From Betaproteobacteria bacterium (GTDB lineage: Bacteria > Pseudomonadota > Gammaproteobacteria > Burkholderiales > SG8-41): DNA of 41,893 nt. The position numbers were made by a program, and so were the translations under genes. This document shows positions 19,351 through 27,221 of the stretch, piece after piece (the stretch's first letter is position 1; the number at the start of each line of letters is the position of its first letter). The notes below the pieces were generated by a model that had not been told where the DNA came from, did not search any database, and saw nothing but the letters and a program-made list of their open reading frames with translations. Where the stretch lies: assembly GCA_028291945.1 (NCBI GenBank), contig JAQGNH010000386.1:1-41893 (forward strand). The letters are read 5' to 3'.

Positions 19351-19791
19351 CGCAAGTGCGCGGAAGCAATTCCGCGGCCTGATGACGTGAGCAGGGCGAG
19401 ACTTGGGGTCGAGCGCAGAGCGCAGCCGAGCCGACGATCCTGCGCTATAATCTCCTTCAACGCTACAAGAGGCCCCGGGAGCCACTCCCAGAATGGGCCG
19501 AAAACACTGGAGCGTTCTCCCGAAGCGGCGATCGTCTTGCTCATGGCCAATGTGACTGAGCCTGGGATCTTGGCGACTCTGGCCGGGCGCGCGAAGCGCA
19601 AGAATTGCACACTGTTTTGCACGCGATGCAGGCCTCTGCACGCTCGCAATGGTGCGTACCGGCGGACGCACACTCATCGAAGGTGCGCGCGACGACGAGC
19701 TCGGCTCCGCTGTTCTCGCGCTCTCGGTAGGGCTCGCTGCATGCTTCTATAATCACCTCGTGTGCACCAAGGCGCTTCGCAGGAGTCTGCC
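19351..19791. other. Gap between glgB and the HDAC-family gene
   Basis: These 441 bases separate two divergent genes and should contain the promoters of both. TATAAT-like hexamers occur at 19446-19451 and 19748-19753 on the plus strand, without convincing -35 partners. Open frames crossing the stretch have no family resemblance and look like chance frames. I see no riboswitch or RNA gene I can name. Confidence 0.5.
19748..19753 (+). promoter_or_regulatory. Possible -10 box for the HDAC-family gene
   Basis: A perfect TATAAT lies 38 bases before the chosen GTG start at 19792, a suitable distance for a short leader. No recognisable -35 element lies 16-18 bases upstream, so this is tentative. 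Confidence 0.35.
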
Positions 19792-20748
19792 GTGGCCAAG
19801 GAAGTAGAGTTGTATGTCGGTGAAGCGCTCGGGCGCTATGGTTTTCCGCATGGGCATCCGTTCGGGCCCGACCGACAGGATGCTTTCTGGAAAGAAGCCG
19901 AGAAGCGCGGCTTGCCAAAGCGCGTCGCACTGCGCGAGCCGCGTGAGGCCAAACGGGAGGAAATCGAGCGCTTTCACAAGCATGAGCACGTGGAGCGTGT
20001 CCGCGTGCTCTCGGTAGAGGGCCATGGCTCGATCGATTATGGCGATACGCCGGCCTACCCGGGCGTCTACGATGCTTCCGCAAACGTCGTCGGTGCTGCG
20101 CTGGATGGCCTCGAGCAGGTCATGACAGGCGCGTGCTATCGAACATTCCAGCCCATAGGGGGCTTGCACCATGCGCGACGTGCCGGTGCGGCGGGCTTTT
20201 GCGTCTTCAATGATTGCGGTGTGGTCATCGACACGTTGCGCAGCCGCTACGGAGTAAAGCGTGTCGCATACGTGGATATCGATGTCCATCACGGTGATGG
20301 CTTGTACTATCCTTATGAGGAAGATCCCGACCTCATCTATGCCGACATCCACGAGGATGGTCGGTTTCTTTATCCGGGAACCGGACACGATTACGAGCGC
20401 GGCAAAGGCGCAGGCGAGGGGCTCAAGCTCAATGTGCCGATGCAGCCGGGTTCGGGTGACACAGAGTTCTACGCCGCGTGGGAGCGCGTCGTCGAGCATG
20501 TTCGAAAACACAAACCGGAATTCATCGTTTTCCAGTGCGGCGCCGACAGTATCGCGGGCGATCCGCTGGCACATCTGCAATACACGCCTGCGGCCCATGC
20601 GCATGCAGCGCGCAGCTTGTGCGCGCTCGCGAATGAAATGACCCAGGGTCGCATCATGGGTTTCGGCGGAGGCGGGTACAACCGTGGAAATTTGGCCGCA
20701 GCGTGGTGTGGGGTGCTTGACGCGTTCATAAAAGGCTCGGAGCCGTGA
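19792..20748 (+). CDS. Histone deacetylase-family (AcuC-like) Zn-dependent deacetylase
   Basis: The arginase-like fold hydrolase shows the family signatures in order: GHPFGPDRQDAFW near the N-terminus, GGLHHARRAGAAGFCVFND (paired catalytic histidines), VAYVDIDVHHGDG (zinc-binding Asp and His), the second zinc Asp in CGADSIAGDPL, and the closing GGGGYN loop. It would remove acetyl groups from lysine, polyamine or another small acetylated substrate in the cytoplasm; the substrate is unknown. The start is taken as GTG 19792, because AGGAG (19781-19785) lies six bases before it; an in-frame GTG at 19762 is the alternative. The product is 318 residues. It is transcribed away from glgB and has no operon partner. 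Confidence 0.9.
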   Translation: MAKEVELYVGEALGRYGFPHGHPFGPDRQDAFWKEAEKRGLPKRVALREPREAKREEIERFHKHEHVERVRVLSVEGHGSIDYGDTPAYPGVYDASANVVGAALDGLEQVMTGACYRTFQPIGGLHHARRAGAAGFCVFNDCGVVIDTLRSRYGVKRVAYVDIDVHHGDGLYYPYEEDPDLIYADIHEDGRFLYPGTGHDYERGKGAGEGLKLNVPMQPGSGDTEFYAAWERVVEHVRKHKPEFIVFQCGADSIAGDPLAHLQYTPAAHAHAARSLCALANEMTQGRIMGFGGGGYNRGNLAAAWCGVLDAFIKGSEP

Positions 20749-20975
20749 CCAGATTGGACCGCGCGCAAGGTGAGGCCGAACCCGGACCACCTGATGGCTG
20801 CTCGTGCACATCATGAGCGCGGCGATTATGATAAGCGGGTAGGAAGCGCATACGTGCGAGGCGCCGCGTTCAACCAATGTCAGCGGCGTAAATGTTTGAA
20901 CGTTAAGGATAGGGCTGGCGTCGCCGGCTACCGAACCTCGACGGAGGGCTGGTATCCCACTTCATGGAGGACATG

Positions 20976-21371
20976 ATGAAACAATTGATCGCGGTGGTGT
21001 GTTTGGTACTGGCCAGTCCCTTGGCGCTCGCCCAGGACAAGTCGAAAGATGTCGAAAAGAAAGCACCCGTGGCTGCCGAGCGGTCCGCGAAGGGCGGCGA
21101 CATGAAAAAAGAGCCGACCGAAAAGCAGAAAGCTCAGCAGGAACGCATGAAGGACTGCTCAGAGAAAGCCGGGGACCGCAAAGCGGACGACCGCAAGAAG
21201 TTCATGAGCACGTGCCTGAAAGGCGGTGCGATGGACACGAAGGCCGACAAGGGCAGCGCGAAAAAGACGGCGCAGCAAGAGAAGATGAAATCGTGCAACA
21301 AGGAGGCAGGTGACAAGAAAATGAAAGGCGGCGAGCGCAAAGCGTTCATGAAAGATTGCCTCGCGAAATAA
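20976..21371 (+). CDS. psiF: PsiF-repeat periplasmic protein
   Basis: The 131-residue product starts with a signal peptide (MKQLIAVVCLVLASPLALAQ). Two PsiF repeats follow, each with two cysteines: MKDCSEKAGD...FMSTCLKG and MKSCNKEAGD...FMKDCLAK. The region between is very rich in Lys, Asp and Glu. E. coli PsiF is phosphate-starvation inducible, but the molecular role of the repeat is unknown. GGAGG at 20966-20970 best fits ATG 20976 (five-base spacing) over the upstream in-frame ATGs at 20964 and 20973. The 227 bases upstream contain no gene. A hairpin terminator follows the stop. Confidence 0.85.
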   Translation: MKQLIAVVCLVLASPLALAQDKSKDVEKKAPVAAERSAKGGDMKKEPTEKQKAQQERMKDCSEKAGDRKADDRKKFMSTCLKGGAMDTKADKGSAKKTAQQEKMKSCNKEAGDKKMKGGERKAFMKDCLAK

Positions 21372-21391
21372 CAATACCGCCAGCTATAAAG

Positions 21392-21417
21392 CCCGCTCCA
21401 AAAAGTGAGCGGGGTTT
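21392..21417 (+). terminator. Rho-independent terminator after psiF
   Basis: CCCGCTC (21392-21398) pairs with GAGCGGG (21407-21413) around an A-rich loop, followed by a short GTTTG. The weak U-tract lowers confidence. Confidence 0.55.
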
Positions 21418-21450
21418 GCGCCGGAGCGACCGACTGCCGGGCATACTTCA

Positions 21451-22227
21451 ATGCGTATGCCCATTCTTTTTTCATCGCGCCCTCGCTCGAGGTTGTACTT
21501 GGCCGCGAATGGTTTAGTTTTTGCAACACTCGTGGCAATGGACAGCAACGCGCAGGATCGTTACGCCACAGCGCGCAATGCGATGCTTGAAGACATCGCC
21601 CGCATTGCTTGGGAGACGCGCGCCGAAACCGGCCGCGAGACGTTCAACCCTCGGGTCCTCGAGGCGCTCGGCCGGGTAGCTCGTCATAGTCTGGTGCCAT
21701 CGGGACAGGAGTCGCAGGCTTATGACAATCGGCCACTTCCGATTGGGCACGGCCAGACGATCTCGCAGCCTTTCATCGTTGCACTCATGTCTGATTTGTT
21801 GGCCGTGCAGCCTGGCGACAGCGTGCTTGAGATAGGTACCGGCTCCGGGTATCAGACCGCCGTGCTAGCCGAGCTTGGTGCAATGGTTTACACGGTCGAA
21901 ATCATCGAATCACTCGCACGACAAGCGCATGAACGTCTAGCCGAGCTGGGCTACGGTGACGTCGCGGCGCGCATCGCGGATGGCTATGCCGGCTGGCCCG
22001 AGCATGCGTCTTTCGATTCCATCATCGTTACGGCCGCTGCCCCGGAGGTGCCCGATGCGCTCAAACAGCAGCTCAAGACGGGCGGCAGGCTGGTCATTCC
22101 GGTGGGAGCACAACAGGGCGCGCAGACGCTTTATCTCATCGAGAAGCAACCCGACGGCACCTTCCATCGACGGGCCATACTCGCAGTGCGATTTGTGCCG
22201 TTGACGGGCCGCGATCGCGCGCAGTAA
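21451..22227 (+). CDS. pcm: Protein-L-isoaspartate O-methyltransferase, likely exported
   Basis: The 258-residue product repairs isoaspartyl residues using S-adenosylmethionine. The catalytic region (about 50-250) shows RHSLVPSG, YDNRPLPIGHGQTISQPF and the SAM-binding motif VLEIGTGSGYQTAVLAEL, then TAAAPEVPDALKQQL and GGRLVIPVG, as in PIMT. Typical cytoplasmic enzymes are about 210 residues; here a basic, hydrophobic leader (SRLYLAANGLVFATLVAM...NAQ) precedes the domain and looks like a signal peptide, so the enzyme may act in the periplasm. No strong Shine-Dalgarno is visible at ATG 21451. It lies after the psiF terminator and ends two bases from the convergent YaiO-like gene. Confidence 0.9.
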   Translation: MRMPILFSSRPRSRLYLAANGLVFATLVAMDSNAQDRYATARNAMLEDIARIAWETRAETGRETFNPRVLEALGRVARHSLVPSGQESQAYDNRPLPIGHGQTISQPFIVALMSDLLAVQPGDSVLEIGTGSGYQTAVLAELGAMVYTVEIIESLARQAHERLAELGYGDVAARIADGYAGWPEHASFDSIIVTAAAPEVPDALKQQLKTGGRLVIPVGAQQGAQTLYLIEKQPDGTFHRRAILAVRFVPLTGRDRAQ

Positions 22228-22229
22228 CG

Positions 22230-23021
22230 CTAGAAGCTGCGGCTTACGCCGAGACGCAGCCCCTGCCGGCGGGCGAGCGTTGCCTGTTCGTGACTCTGCA
22301 GGTCGTACGTCAGCGCCCAGTTCGTAGACAGCCAGTGCCGTCCTGAGAGCGTCAGATCACGAGCATCGTTGAGCGTCAGGCCAAGTGGGATTACTGGGTT
22401 ATCGATCTCGCGCCCGGTCGTGTAGGAAAGGCCTACGGTATTGCGTTCGCCGTAGAGGTAACTCACCTGGACGCGCTGTGACGAGCCGAGATCGGCGCCT
22501 TCCGTTCTGCCCGAGTACAACGTGTATGCACCGCGGAAATTGCCGATATAGCGTTCGCCTGAGACAGAGTACAGCGTGTTCGTTGCAAAGTTGTAGCTGC
22601 TTTGTCTTACGCCGAATCCGAGACCCCAGCCGCCAGGCAGCGATTGGTCTATCTGCCGATAGAGCGAGTATTTAGGAACGATGTTGTGTAGTGGGTTCGT
22701 GTTGCCGGTGTCGAGGGCCAAGTTCTGGCCGTGCGGCCGGTAGAGAGAAACCCTTACGTCGGCGTCGTTGAGTGTGAACCGGCGCGATTCAACCGTGCCT
22801 CCATAGAGCGTGAGGCGTGGTGCGAAATCCTGGAGGACGCCGGCCGCTCGCCACTTCACACCTGGCGCGCTCGGTGAAACGTCCGCCGCTTCTGTATCCG
22901 AGGTGTCTTGCTGCGGCTTCAACCCACGCAGCGTGGAACCTTCTCCTGCAAGGGCGGATGACTGGGAAAATACGGCACCCGCTACGAGCACGGCACAAAG
23001 CGCTGTTCTCATGATGGGCAT
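22230..23021 (-). CDS. YaiO-like outer-membrane beta-barrel protein
   Basis: The 263-residue protein has a signal peptide (RTALCAVLVAGAVFSQSSALA), a short polar region, then alternating hydrophobic/polar strands (LTLYGGTVESRRF, GWGLGFGVRQSSYNF, RGAYTLYSGRTEG, VQVSYLYGERNTVGLSYTTG) and a terminal phenylalanine, the usual outer-membrane insertion signal. The Y(I/F)GNFR.AY.LY and NTVGLSY..GRE segments recall the YaiO family, whose function is poorly known. ATG 23021 or ATG 23012 could be the start; neither has a clear Shine-Dalgarno. It converges with pcm. Confidence 0.65.
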   Translation of the reverse strand: MPIMRTALCAVLVAGAVFSQSSALAGEGSTLRGLKPQQDTSDTEAADVSPSAPGVKWRAAGVLQDFAPRLTLYGGTVESRRFTLNDADVRVSLYRPHGQNLALDTGNTNPLHNIVPKYSLYRQIDQSLPGGWGLGFGVRQSSYNFATNTLYSVSGERYIGNFRGAYTLYSGRTEGADLGSSQRVQVSYLYGERNTVGLSYTTGREIDNPVIPLGLTLNDARDLTLSGRHWLSTNWALTYDLQSHEQATLARRQGLRLGVSRSF

Positions 23022-23702
23022 TTGATTCTAGTTATGATGTTTCCACGATTGTAATACAGCGCCGCGTCGGCGCCACGCCCAGATCACCAGTGGCCGGAAA
23101 AAAGCACTCCTTTTCAGCGTCCCTCTGGTCACTCGGGCAGCCGTTTCAGAATATGTGCGTGGGGGGAGATTTGAACGGTCGTCCCACAGGCGCCTGCCCC
23201 GCGGGTGTTATAGGTGTTGCTTTATGGGCAGTTCGAATCTTCCCGCCGGTTTCGAAAGCGCGGAAGGCTTCGGTGCCGCAGCTCGCACCGACGTACGATC
23301 GTGGCTGCAGCTGCTGTGACCCATGCGAGAGGTTCGGCTTTGCGCGGGCAAACCCCTGCGGTCGCAACCATGAGGCTCTCTTCCAGATGGCTCCGTCACG
23401 ACTAGAAATGCGACTGTGACGCTCCAGTCGCGGATTGGTCACTGCTCACACTCGGCGCATGCGAATACGCGTGCGACCAAGCTTTTCGTGCAGACTGCCT
23501 GGCTGCAGTTCCTTTCTGCAAATGGCTGAACTTTGGTTTTAGCTGCGACTATGAACTGATCGCTGAATCTTCGCTGAGCACGACGGGGCGCTCTGAGCCG
23601 TCTTTTGACGCGTGTTGATCATGCCAGCACTATTGCCTAGCGCGCTGCGTTTGGTTACTCTAGGACGTTGTCGTAAAAAAAATCTATGCCCATGGAGGTG
23701 AA
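23022..23702. other. 681-base stretch without a recognisable gene
   Basis: No open frame here has coding character. The only structured piece is an imperfect inverted repeat at 23160-23247 whose arms resemble tRNA T-arms, described separately. A small hairpin (GCGACT/AGTCGC) occurs near 23408. Otherwise I see nothing I can name. Confidence 0.6.
23160..23247. repeat. Inverted repeat with tRNA-T-arm-like arms
   Basis: GGGGGGAGATTTGAAC (about 23161-23176) and GTTCGAATCTTCCCGCC (about 23231-23247) are near reverse complements, matching at about 14 of 17 positions. Each arm carries a TTCRAAT-type T-loop in its own direction. The roughly 54 intervening bases do not form D and anticodon arms, so this is not an intact tRNA. 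It may be a remnant of two inverted tRNA 3' ends. Confidence 0.4.
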
Positions 23703-23798
23703 ATGAAAAATCCACTCGACTCCTTGTGGGGCACGGTGATCTCGGGTCTCGTGCTCACGCTCATACTCTACAACGTCGTCAAGTTCGCGCTGCAATAA
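23703..23798 (+). CDS. 31-residue single-span membrane peptide
   Basis: A strong GGAGGTG (23694-23700) precedes ATG 23703. The product is 31 residues: a short polar start (MKNPLDSLWG), one hydrophobic helix (TVISGLVLTLILYNVVKFAL) and a terminal Gln. Its stop is followed immediately by AAGGAG, the ribosome-binding site of the next gene at 23808, so the two are very likely cotranslated. I know no family name. By analogy with small subunits of respiratory complexes, it could stabilise the neighbouring membrane protein. Confidence 0.6.
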   Translation: MKNPLDSLWGTVISGLVLTLILYNVVKFALQ

Positions 23799-23807
23799 GG
23801 AGAAGTC

Positions 23808-24311
23808 ATGGGAGATTTCATTCAGCTCGGCATTGGGCGTTGGATTCACATCCTCGCGGGCGTCATGTGGATAGGCCTGCTCTATTATTTCAACTTTGTG
23901 CAGGTGCCCGCACTTGCCGACGCAGCCAAAGACGGCACGGCGCCAGGCATCACGAAACACGTCGCGCCGCGCGCACTGTTCTATTTCCGATGGGCGGCCC
24001 TGGTCACCTGGCTTGCCGGGGCAATGATTCTGGGCGCCCACTTTGTCGATGCATTCCTTTTTCAGAAGTCAACGTATTATCCGATCGGCGTCGGTGCCTG
24101 GCTGGGCACGATCATGCTCTTCAACGTGTGGGGGCTGATCTGGCCCAACCAGCAAAAGATCCTCGGTTTGAAGCCGGCGACTGATCCCGAGAAAGCTAAA
24201 GCGCGTCGCATCGCGTTCCTGGCTTCACGCACCAACACCATGCTTTCGATTCCGATGGTGTTCTTCATGGTCGCGAGCGGCGGTGTGTTCCGCACGGCGA
24301 TGTTCGGCTAG
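23808..24311 (+). CDS. PuuD/urate-oxidase-N-type membrane protein
   Basis: The 167-residue protein has about four hydrophobic helices: near residues 8-28 (GRWIHILAGVMWIGLLYYF), 58-80, 92-112 and 145-162. The conserved His/Trp helix and the ending SIPMVFFMVASGG resemble the N-terminal membrane domain of PuuD-type urate hydroxylases (PF06181). The C-terminal cytochrome c domain of full PuuD is absent, so a urate role should not be assumed; the His residues could bind heme. The ribosome-binding site AAGGAG lies directly on the stop of the 31-residue gene upstream. A strong terminator follows at 24389. Confidence 0.75.
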   Translation: MGDFIQLGIGRWIHILAGVMWIGLLYYFNFVQVPALADAAKDGTAPGITKHVAPRALFYFRWAALVTWLAGAMILGAHFVDAFLFQKSTYYPIGVGAWLGTIMLFNVWGLIWPNQQKILGLKPATDPEKAKARRIAFLASRTNTMLSIPMVFFMVASGGVFRTAMFG

Positions 24312-24388
24312 CACACCCCGTAAGGGTCCGTCTGGATGCCGACGCAGCGTGCCTGCCTCAGCAACGCGCTAACAGCGCCAAGAAAAAA

Positions 24389-24413
24389 GCCCGCGATCTC
24401 GCGGGCTTTTTTT
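24389..24413. terminator. Strong bidirectional rho-independent terminator
   Basis: GCCCGCG (24389-24395) pairs with CGCGGGC (24400-24406) around ATCT, with seven T after it (24407-24413) and an A-tract before it. It can serve the PuuD-like gene on the plus strand and the convergent DUF192 gene on the minus strand. Confidence 0.88.
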
Positions 24414-24460
24414 GTCACGGCTTACCGTCTGCAGTTTACGGCTGACGAATTAAGCGAGCT

Positions 24461-24895
24461 TCACCTTAGCGAACCGGCTTTCGCGAGCCCTTCGACTTTC
24501 GCGCCGGGTTTGATGCCGCGCTTGGCGAACCAGCCTTGAGTTGTTTCGAGCGCATATTGCGCAGGTCGCGCTGCGCCATGCGGGTTCTGGGTCTGCGGCT
24601 GCATGTCAGCAATATTGATGATGGTGCCGTCGCGATCGAGGAAAGCGACCGAGAGCGGCACGTAGGTGTTCATCATCCACATGCTGTGAAGAGCTACGTC
24701 CGGAAACAGGAACAGCATACCGCGGTTCTCCGGAAGCATGCGGCGATACATGAGGCCCGTCGTGCGGTGTGCGTCCGTGGCGGCAACTTCGGCCGTCAGC
24801 TTGTGCCCGCCTATCGTAAGCACGACCTCAGGGAGGTCGGCTAGTGCGGTAGAGCTCCACAACGCAAACAGCGTCGCAGCCAACAACGATTTCAT
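24461..24895 (-). CDS. Exported DUF192 protein
   Basis: The 144-residue product begins with a signal peptide (MKSLLAATLFALWSSTALA) and continues with the DUF192 core: HRTTGLMYRRMLPENRGMLF, FPDVALHSMWMMNTYVPLSV, AFLDRDGTIINI and ALETTQGWFAKRGIKPG. The family forms a small beta-rich domain, often periplasmic, of unknown biochemical function. ATG 24895 is chosen because AGGAG lies eight bases upstream and it starts the signal peptide; the frame extends further to 24937. The cbiX stop is 34 bases upstream, so the two may be cotranscribed. Confidence 0.85.
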   Translation of the reverse strand: MKSLLAATLFALWSSTALADLPEVVLTIGGHKLTAEVAATDAHRTTGLMYRRMLPENRGMLFLFPDVALHSMWMMNTYVPLSVAFLDRDGTIINIADMQPQTQNPHGAARPAQYALETTQGWFAKRGIKPGAKVEGLAKAGSLR

Positions 24896-24929
24896 CGGTA
24901 CACTCCTGCTTTGTCTGTCTTGCGGGCCA

Positions 24930-25295
24930 TCACGCATTCGCAGCGACCCACGTGCTCACGGCATCGATGACGGGTTCAGCTTCGCCTGCGGCAGCCAGCA
25001 ATCTGAATTCGATCCCTGGGTGGCTTCCGCGAAGCTCGGCGATCAGCTTCAACAGGTCGCGCTTCAAGTGTGCACCCTGCGCCATGAACATTGGTGCGAT
25101 TGTAATGTGCCGATTGCCCGAAGAGACCAGCCGATTCACTGCATCGGGCAGTGATGGCTGCATCAGCTCGAGAAAAGCGAGCTCGACGGCGAGCTCGGGT
25201 TTTTCGGCCGCGACTTTTCGCTGGATCTCACGAAAAGGTGCGGCCCAGTCGGGGTCGCGTGAGCCATGTGCGAAGAGCACGAGCGCAGACTTCAT
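24930..25295 (-). CDS. cbiX: CbiX-type sirohydrochlorin cobaltochelatase (small form)
   Basis: The 121-residue product shows ALVLFAHGSRDPDW at the start and APMFMAQGAHLKRDL, with the metal-binding histidines of CbiX-type chelatases. The length is that of the single-domain small form, which dimerises. It inserts Co(II), or in some relatives Ni or Fe, into sirohydrochlorin. ATG 25295 begins the recognisable domain; upstream in-frame residues come from AT-rich repeat sequence and are unlikely to be translated. No other cobalamin biosynthesis genes are in the window, although a BtuCD-like importer lies at 36476-38259. Confidence 0.85.
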   Translation of the reverse strand: MKSALVLFAHGSRDPDWAAPFREIQRKVAAEKPELAVELAFLELMQPSLPDAVNRLVSSGNRHITIAPMFMAQGAHLKRDLLKLIAELRGSHPGIEFRLLAAAGEAEPVIDAVSTWVAANA

Positions 25296-25314
25296 GTGCG
25301 AATGACGAATGGCC

Positions 25315-25334
25315 AATGATGAATGATGAATGAA
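25315..25334. repeat. Short 7-bp tandem repeat
   Basis: TGATGAA-type units are repeated about 2.5 times directly upstream of cbiX, in an AT-richer patch than its surroundings. Confidence 0.4.
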
Positions 25335-25389
25335 CGCGGGCACAGCGTGCGCCCCGCCTTGTTCCGCATTGCATATTCGGGATTCATCA

Positions 25390-25839
25390 TTAAACCTTGC
25401 CGGTACTCCCAAAGCCCCCCGCGCCACGGCTGCTAGCGTGGAATTCTTCGACTACGTTGAAGCCCACCTGAACGACAGGTACGACGACAAGCTGTGCAAG
25501 ACGTTCCATCGGCTGTATCGTAAACGCGGCTTTTCCGCGATTCCACGTCGATACGTAAATCTGCCCCTGGTAATCCGAGTCGATCAGGCCGACTAAATTC
25601 CCGAGCACGATACCGTGCTTATGGCCCAATCCCGACCGCGGCAGAATGATCGCGGCGATGCGTGGATCGTCGAGGTGGATCGCGATGCCGGAAGGTACGA
25701 GCTCGGTGTCGCCGGGTTGGAGCGTGAGCGGTGCCTGTAAACACGCGCGCAAGTCGAGTCCCGCACTGCCGGGCGTAGCGTAATGGGGAAGCTGCTCGCG
25801 CAAACGTGGATCGAGAATCTTGACTTCGATTGTTCTCAT
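25390..25839 (-). CDS. dut: dUTP diphosphatase
   Basis: The 149-residue trimeric dUTPase hydrolyses dUTP to dUMP and pyrophosphate. All five motifs are visible in order: [48 protein letters not shown] and the C-terminal P-loop-like [11 protein letters not shown]. The length is normal. It follows coaBC by 45 bases on the same strand, the common proteobacterial coaBC-dut order. Confidence 0.97.
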   Translation of the reverse strand: MRTIEVKILDPRLREQLPHYATPGSAGLDLRACLQAPLTLQPGDTELVPSGIAIHLDDPRIAAIILPRSGLGHKHGIVLGNLVGLIDSDYQGQIYVSTWNRGKAAFTIQPMERLAQLVVVPVVQVGFNVVEEFHASSRGAGGFGSTGKV

Positions 25840-25884
25840 GTATGTAGCAGGAGAGGCACGCAGAAGCAGAGCGTGAGCGCGCGG

Positions 25885-27087
25885 TTACGAGTTGGTGCGC
25901 GGGCGCTTGTAGAGTTTTGCGATGTGCGCCACGAGTTGACGCGCCACGACTTCCTTGGGCGCACGAGGCAACGGGTGCGCGCCCTCGTCGTCGAACAGGG
26001 TGATTTCGTTGTCGTCCGCGCCGATCGCGTGCTGCACCAGATTTGCGGCAAGCAGAGGCACCTTCTTGCGCCTGCGCTTCTCTTCGGCGTACTCAGCGAG
26101 CTTTTCGCTCTCTGCCGCAAAGCCCACGCAAAAAGGCGCTTTGGGTAAGGCTGCCACATACGCAAGGATATCCTCGTTCGGCACGAGCTCGAGCGACACG
26201 GCTCGATCGCCTTTCTTTATTTTCTGCTCGCTCACCTTGGCCGGACGGTAATCTGCCACGGCCGCGACACTGACGAACACATCCGCTTTCGCGACGCGTT
26301 TCTTGACTGCACTCAGCATATCGTCAGCGGAGACGACGTCGACGCGCTCCACCCGGGCAGGCGCAGTAAGGCTGGTCGGCCCGGAAACGAGCGTCACGTC
26401 TGCACCCGCTTCCACTGCTGCGCGCGCTACGGCGTAACCCATCTTGCCCGAGCTCTGGTTAGTAAGGCCACGAACCGCGTCGATCGCTTCGAACGTCGGA
26501 CCCGCCGTAACCAGCATGCGCACGCCGGCAAGCGCTTTGGGCGCCAGCAGTGCGGTCACAGACTGTGCAATTTCAATCGCCTCGAGCATGCGCCCCATAC
26601 CCACTTCGCCGCAGGCCTGATCGCCCGCTGCCGGACCCAGTACCTCGATCCGGTCGGCATTCAGTTGCGCGACGTTGCGCTGGGTGGCGGGGTGCTCCCA
26701 CATCTGTCGGTTCATCGCCGGCGCAACGACCAGAGGGCAGTCGCGTGCGAGGCACAACGTCGAAAGCAGGTCGTCAGCGATGCCTACCGCGAGCTTGGCG
26801 AGAAAATCGGCGGTCGCAGGTGCGATCACAATGAGGTGCTTGTCCCGTGAGAGCTCGATGTGAGCCATGCTGTCACGGATGCGCGGGTCCCACATATCCG
26901 TGAAAACCGGATTGCCAGATAGCGCCTGCAAAGTAGCGGGCGTAATGAATCCGCATGCAGCCTGCGTCATCACAACGTGAACATCGACGCTCCGTTCGGA
27001 CAAGCGGCGCACGAGCTCGGCAGCCTTGTAAGCCGCGATGCCCCCAGTGACGCCGAGAAGTATCTTTTTGCGCGCAGTATCAGTCAC
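25885..27087 (-). CDS. coaBC: Bifunctional phosphopantothenoylcysteine decarboxylase/synthetase
   Basis: Two domains carry out successive coenzyme A steps. The N-terminal CoaC domain (about 1-180) shows ILLGVTGGIAAYKAAELVRR, the HIELSRD histidine, PAMNRQMWEHPATQRN and CGEVGMGRM. The C-terminal CoaB domain (about 190-400) shows TAGPTFEAIDAVRGLTNQSS and GKMGYAVARAA. The start is taken as GTG 27087, preceded by AAGGG at six-base spacing; a TTG at 27117 is also in frame. It is divergent from radC across 134 bases containing a perfect palindrome. Confidence 0.96.
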   Translation of the reverse strand: MTDTARKKILLGVTGGIAAYKAAELVRRLSERSVDVHVVMTQAACGFITPATLQALSGNPVFTDMWDPRIRDSMAHIELSRDKHLIVIAPATADFLAKLAVGIADDLLSTLCLARDCPLVVAPAMNRQMWEHPATQRNVAQLNADRIEVLGPAAGDQACGEVGMGRMLEAIEIAQSVTALLAPKALAGVRMLVTAGPTFEAIDAVRGLTNQSSGKMGYAVARAAVEAGADVTLVSGPTSLTAPARVERVDVVSADDMLSAVKKRVAKADVFVSVAAVADYRPAKVSEQKIKKGDRAVSLELVPNEDILAYVAALPKAPFCVGFAAESEKLAEYAEEKRRRKKVPLLAANLVQHAIGADDNEITLFDDEGAHPLPRAPKEVVARQLVAHIAKLYKRPRTNS

Positions 27088-27179
27088 GTAGCGCCCTTCA
27101 CGTTCGAGCGAGCGCAAGTGTAAACCATCGTGTTGAACGCGTCAGCTTGCATCGGAGTAAACAGTAATCGCCGTCGCGC

Positions 27180-27191
27180 GTTTCTAGAAAC
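27180..27191. promoter_or_regulatory. Perfect 12-bp palindrome between coaBC and radC
   Basis: GTTTCTAGAAAC is fully self-complementary and lies in the divergent intergenic region, 31 bases before the radC start. It could be an operator, but no known factor is assigned and chance is possible. Confidence 0.3.
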
Positions 27192-27221
27192 TCAGCGGCG
27201 TGGCGACAGGGGAGGGGACAA

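Noticed and set aside
19441-19600. Structured leader or glycine-type riboswitch near a TATAAT between glgB and the HDAC gene
   Set aside because: Some GC-rich complementary words exist, but no consensus of a known riboswitch could be matched.
19351-19677. N-terminal extension of GlgB
   Set aside because: The 109 extra codons lack any resemblance to branching enzymes, whereas ATG 19350 matches the family start.
23160-23247. Possible intact tRNA on either strand
   Set aside because: T-arm-like ends are present, but acceptor, D and anticodon arms cannot be folded in register, and the arms face each other.
23146-23442. Open frame on the minus strand in the gene-poor stretch (98 codons)
   Set aside because: Its peptide (GGKIRTAHK, PFKSPPT) is the kind produced by translating tRNA-like T-arm sequence; not a protein gene.
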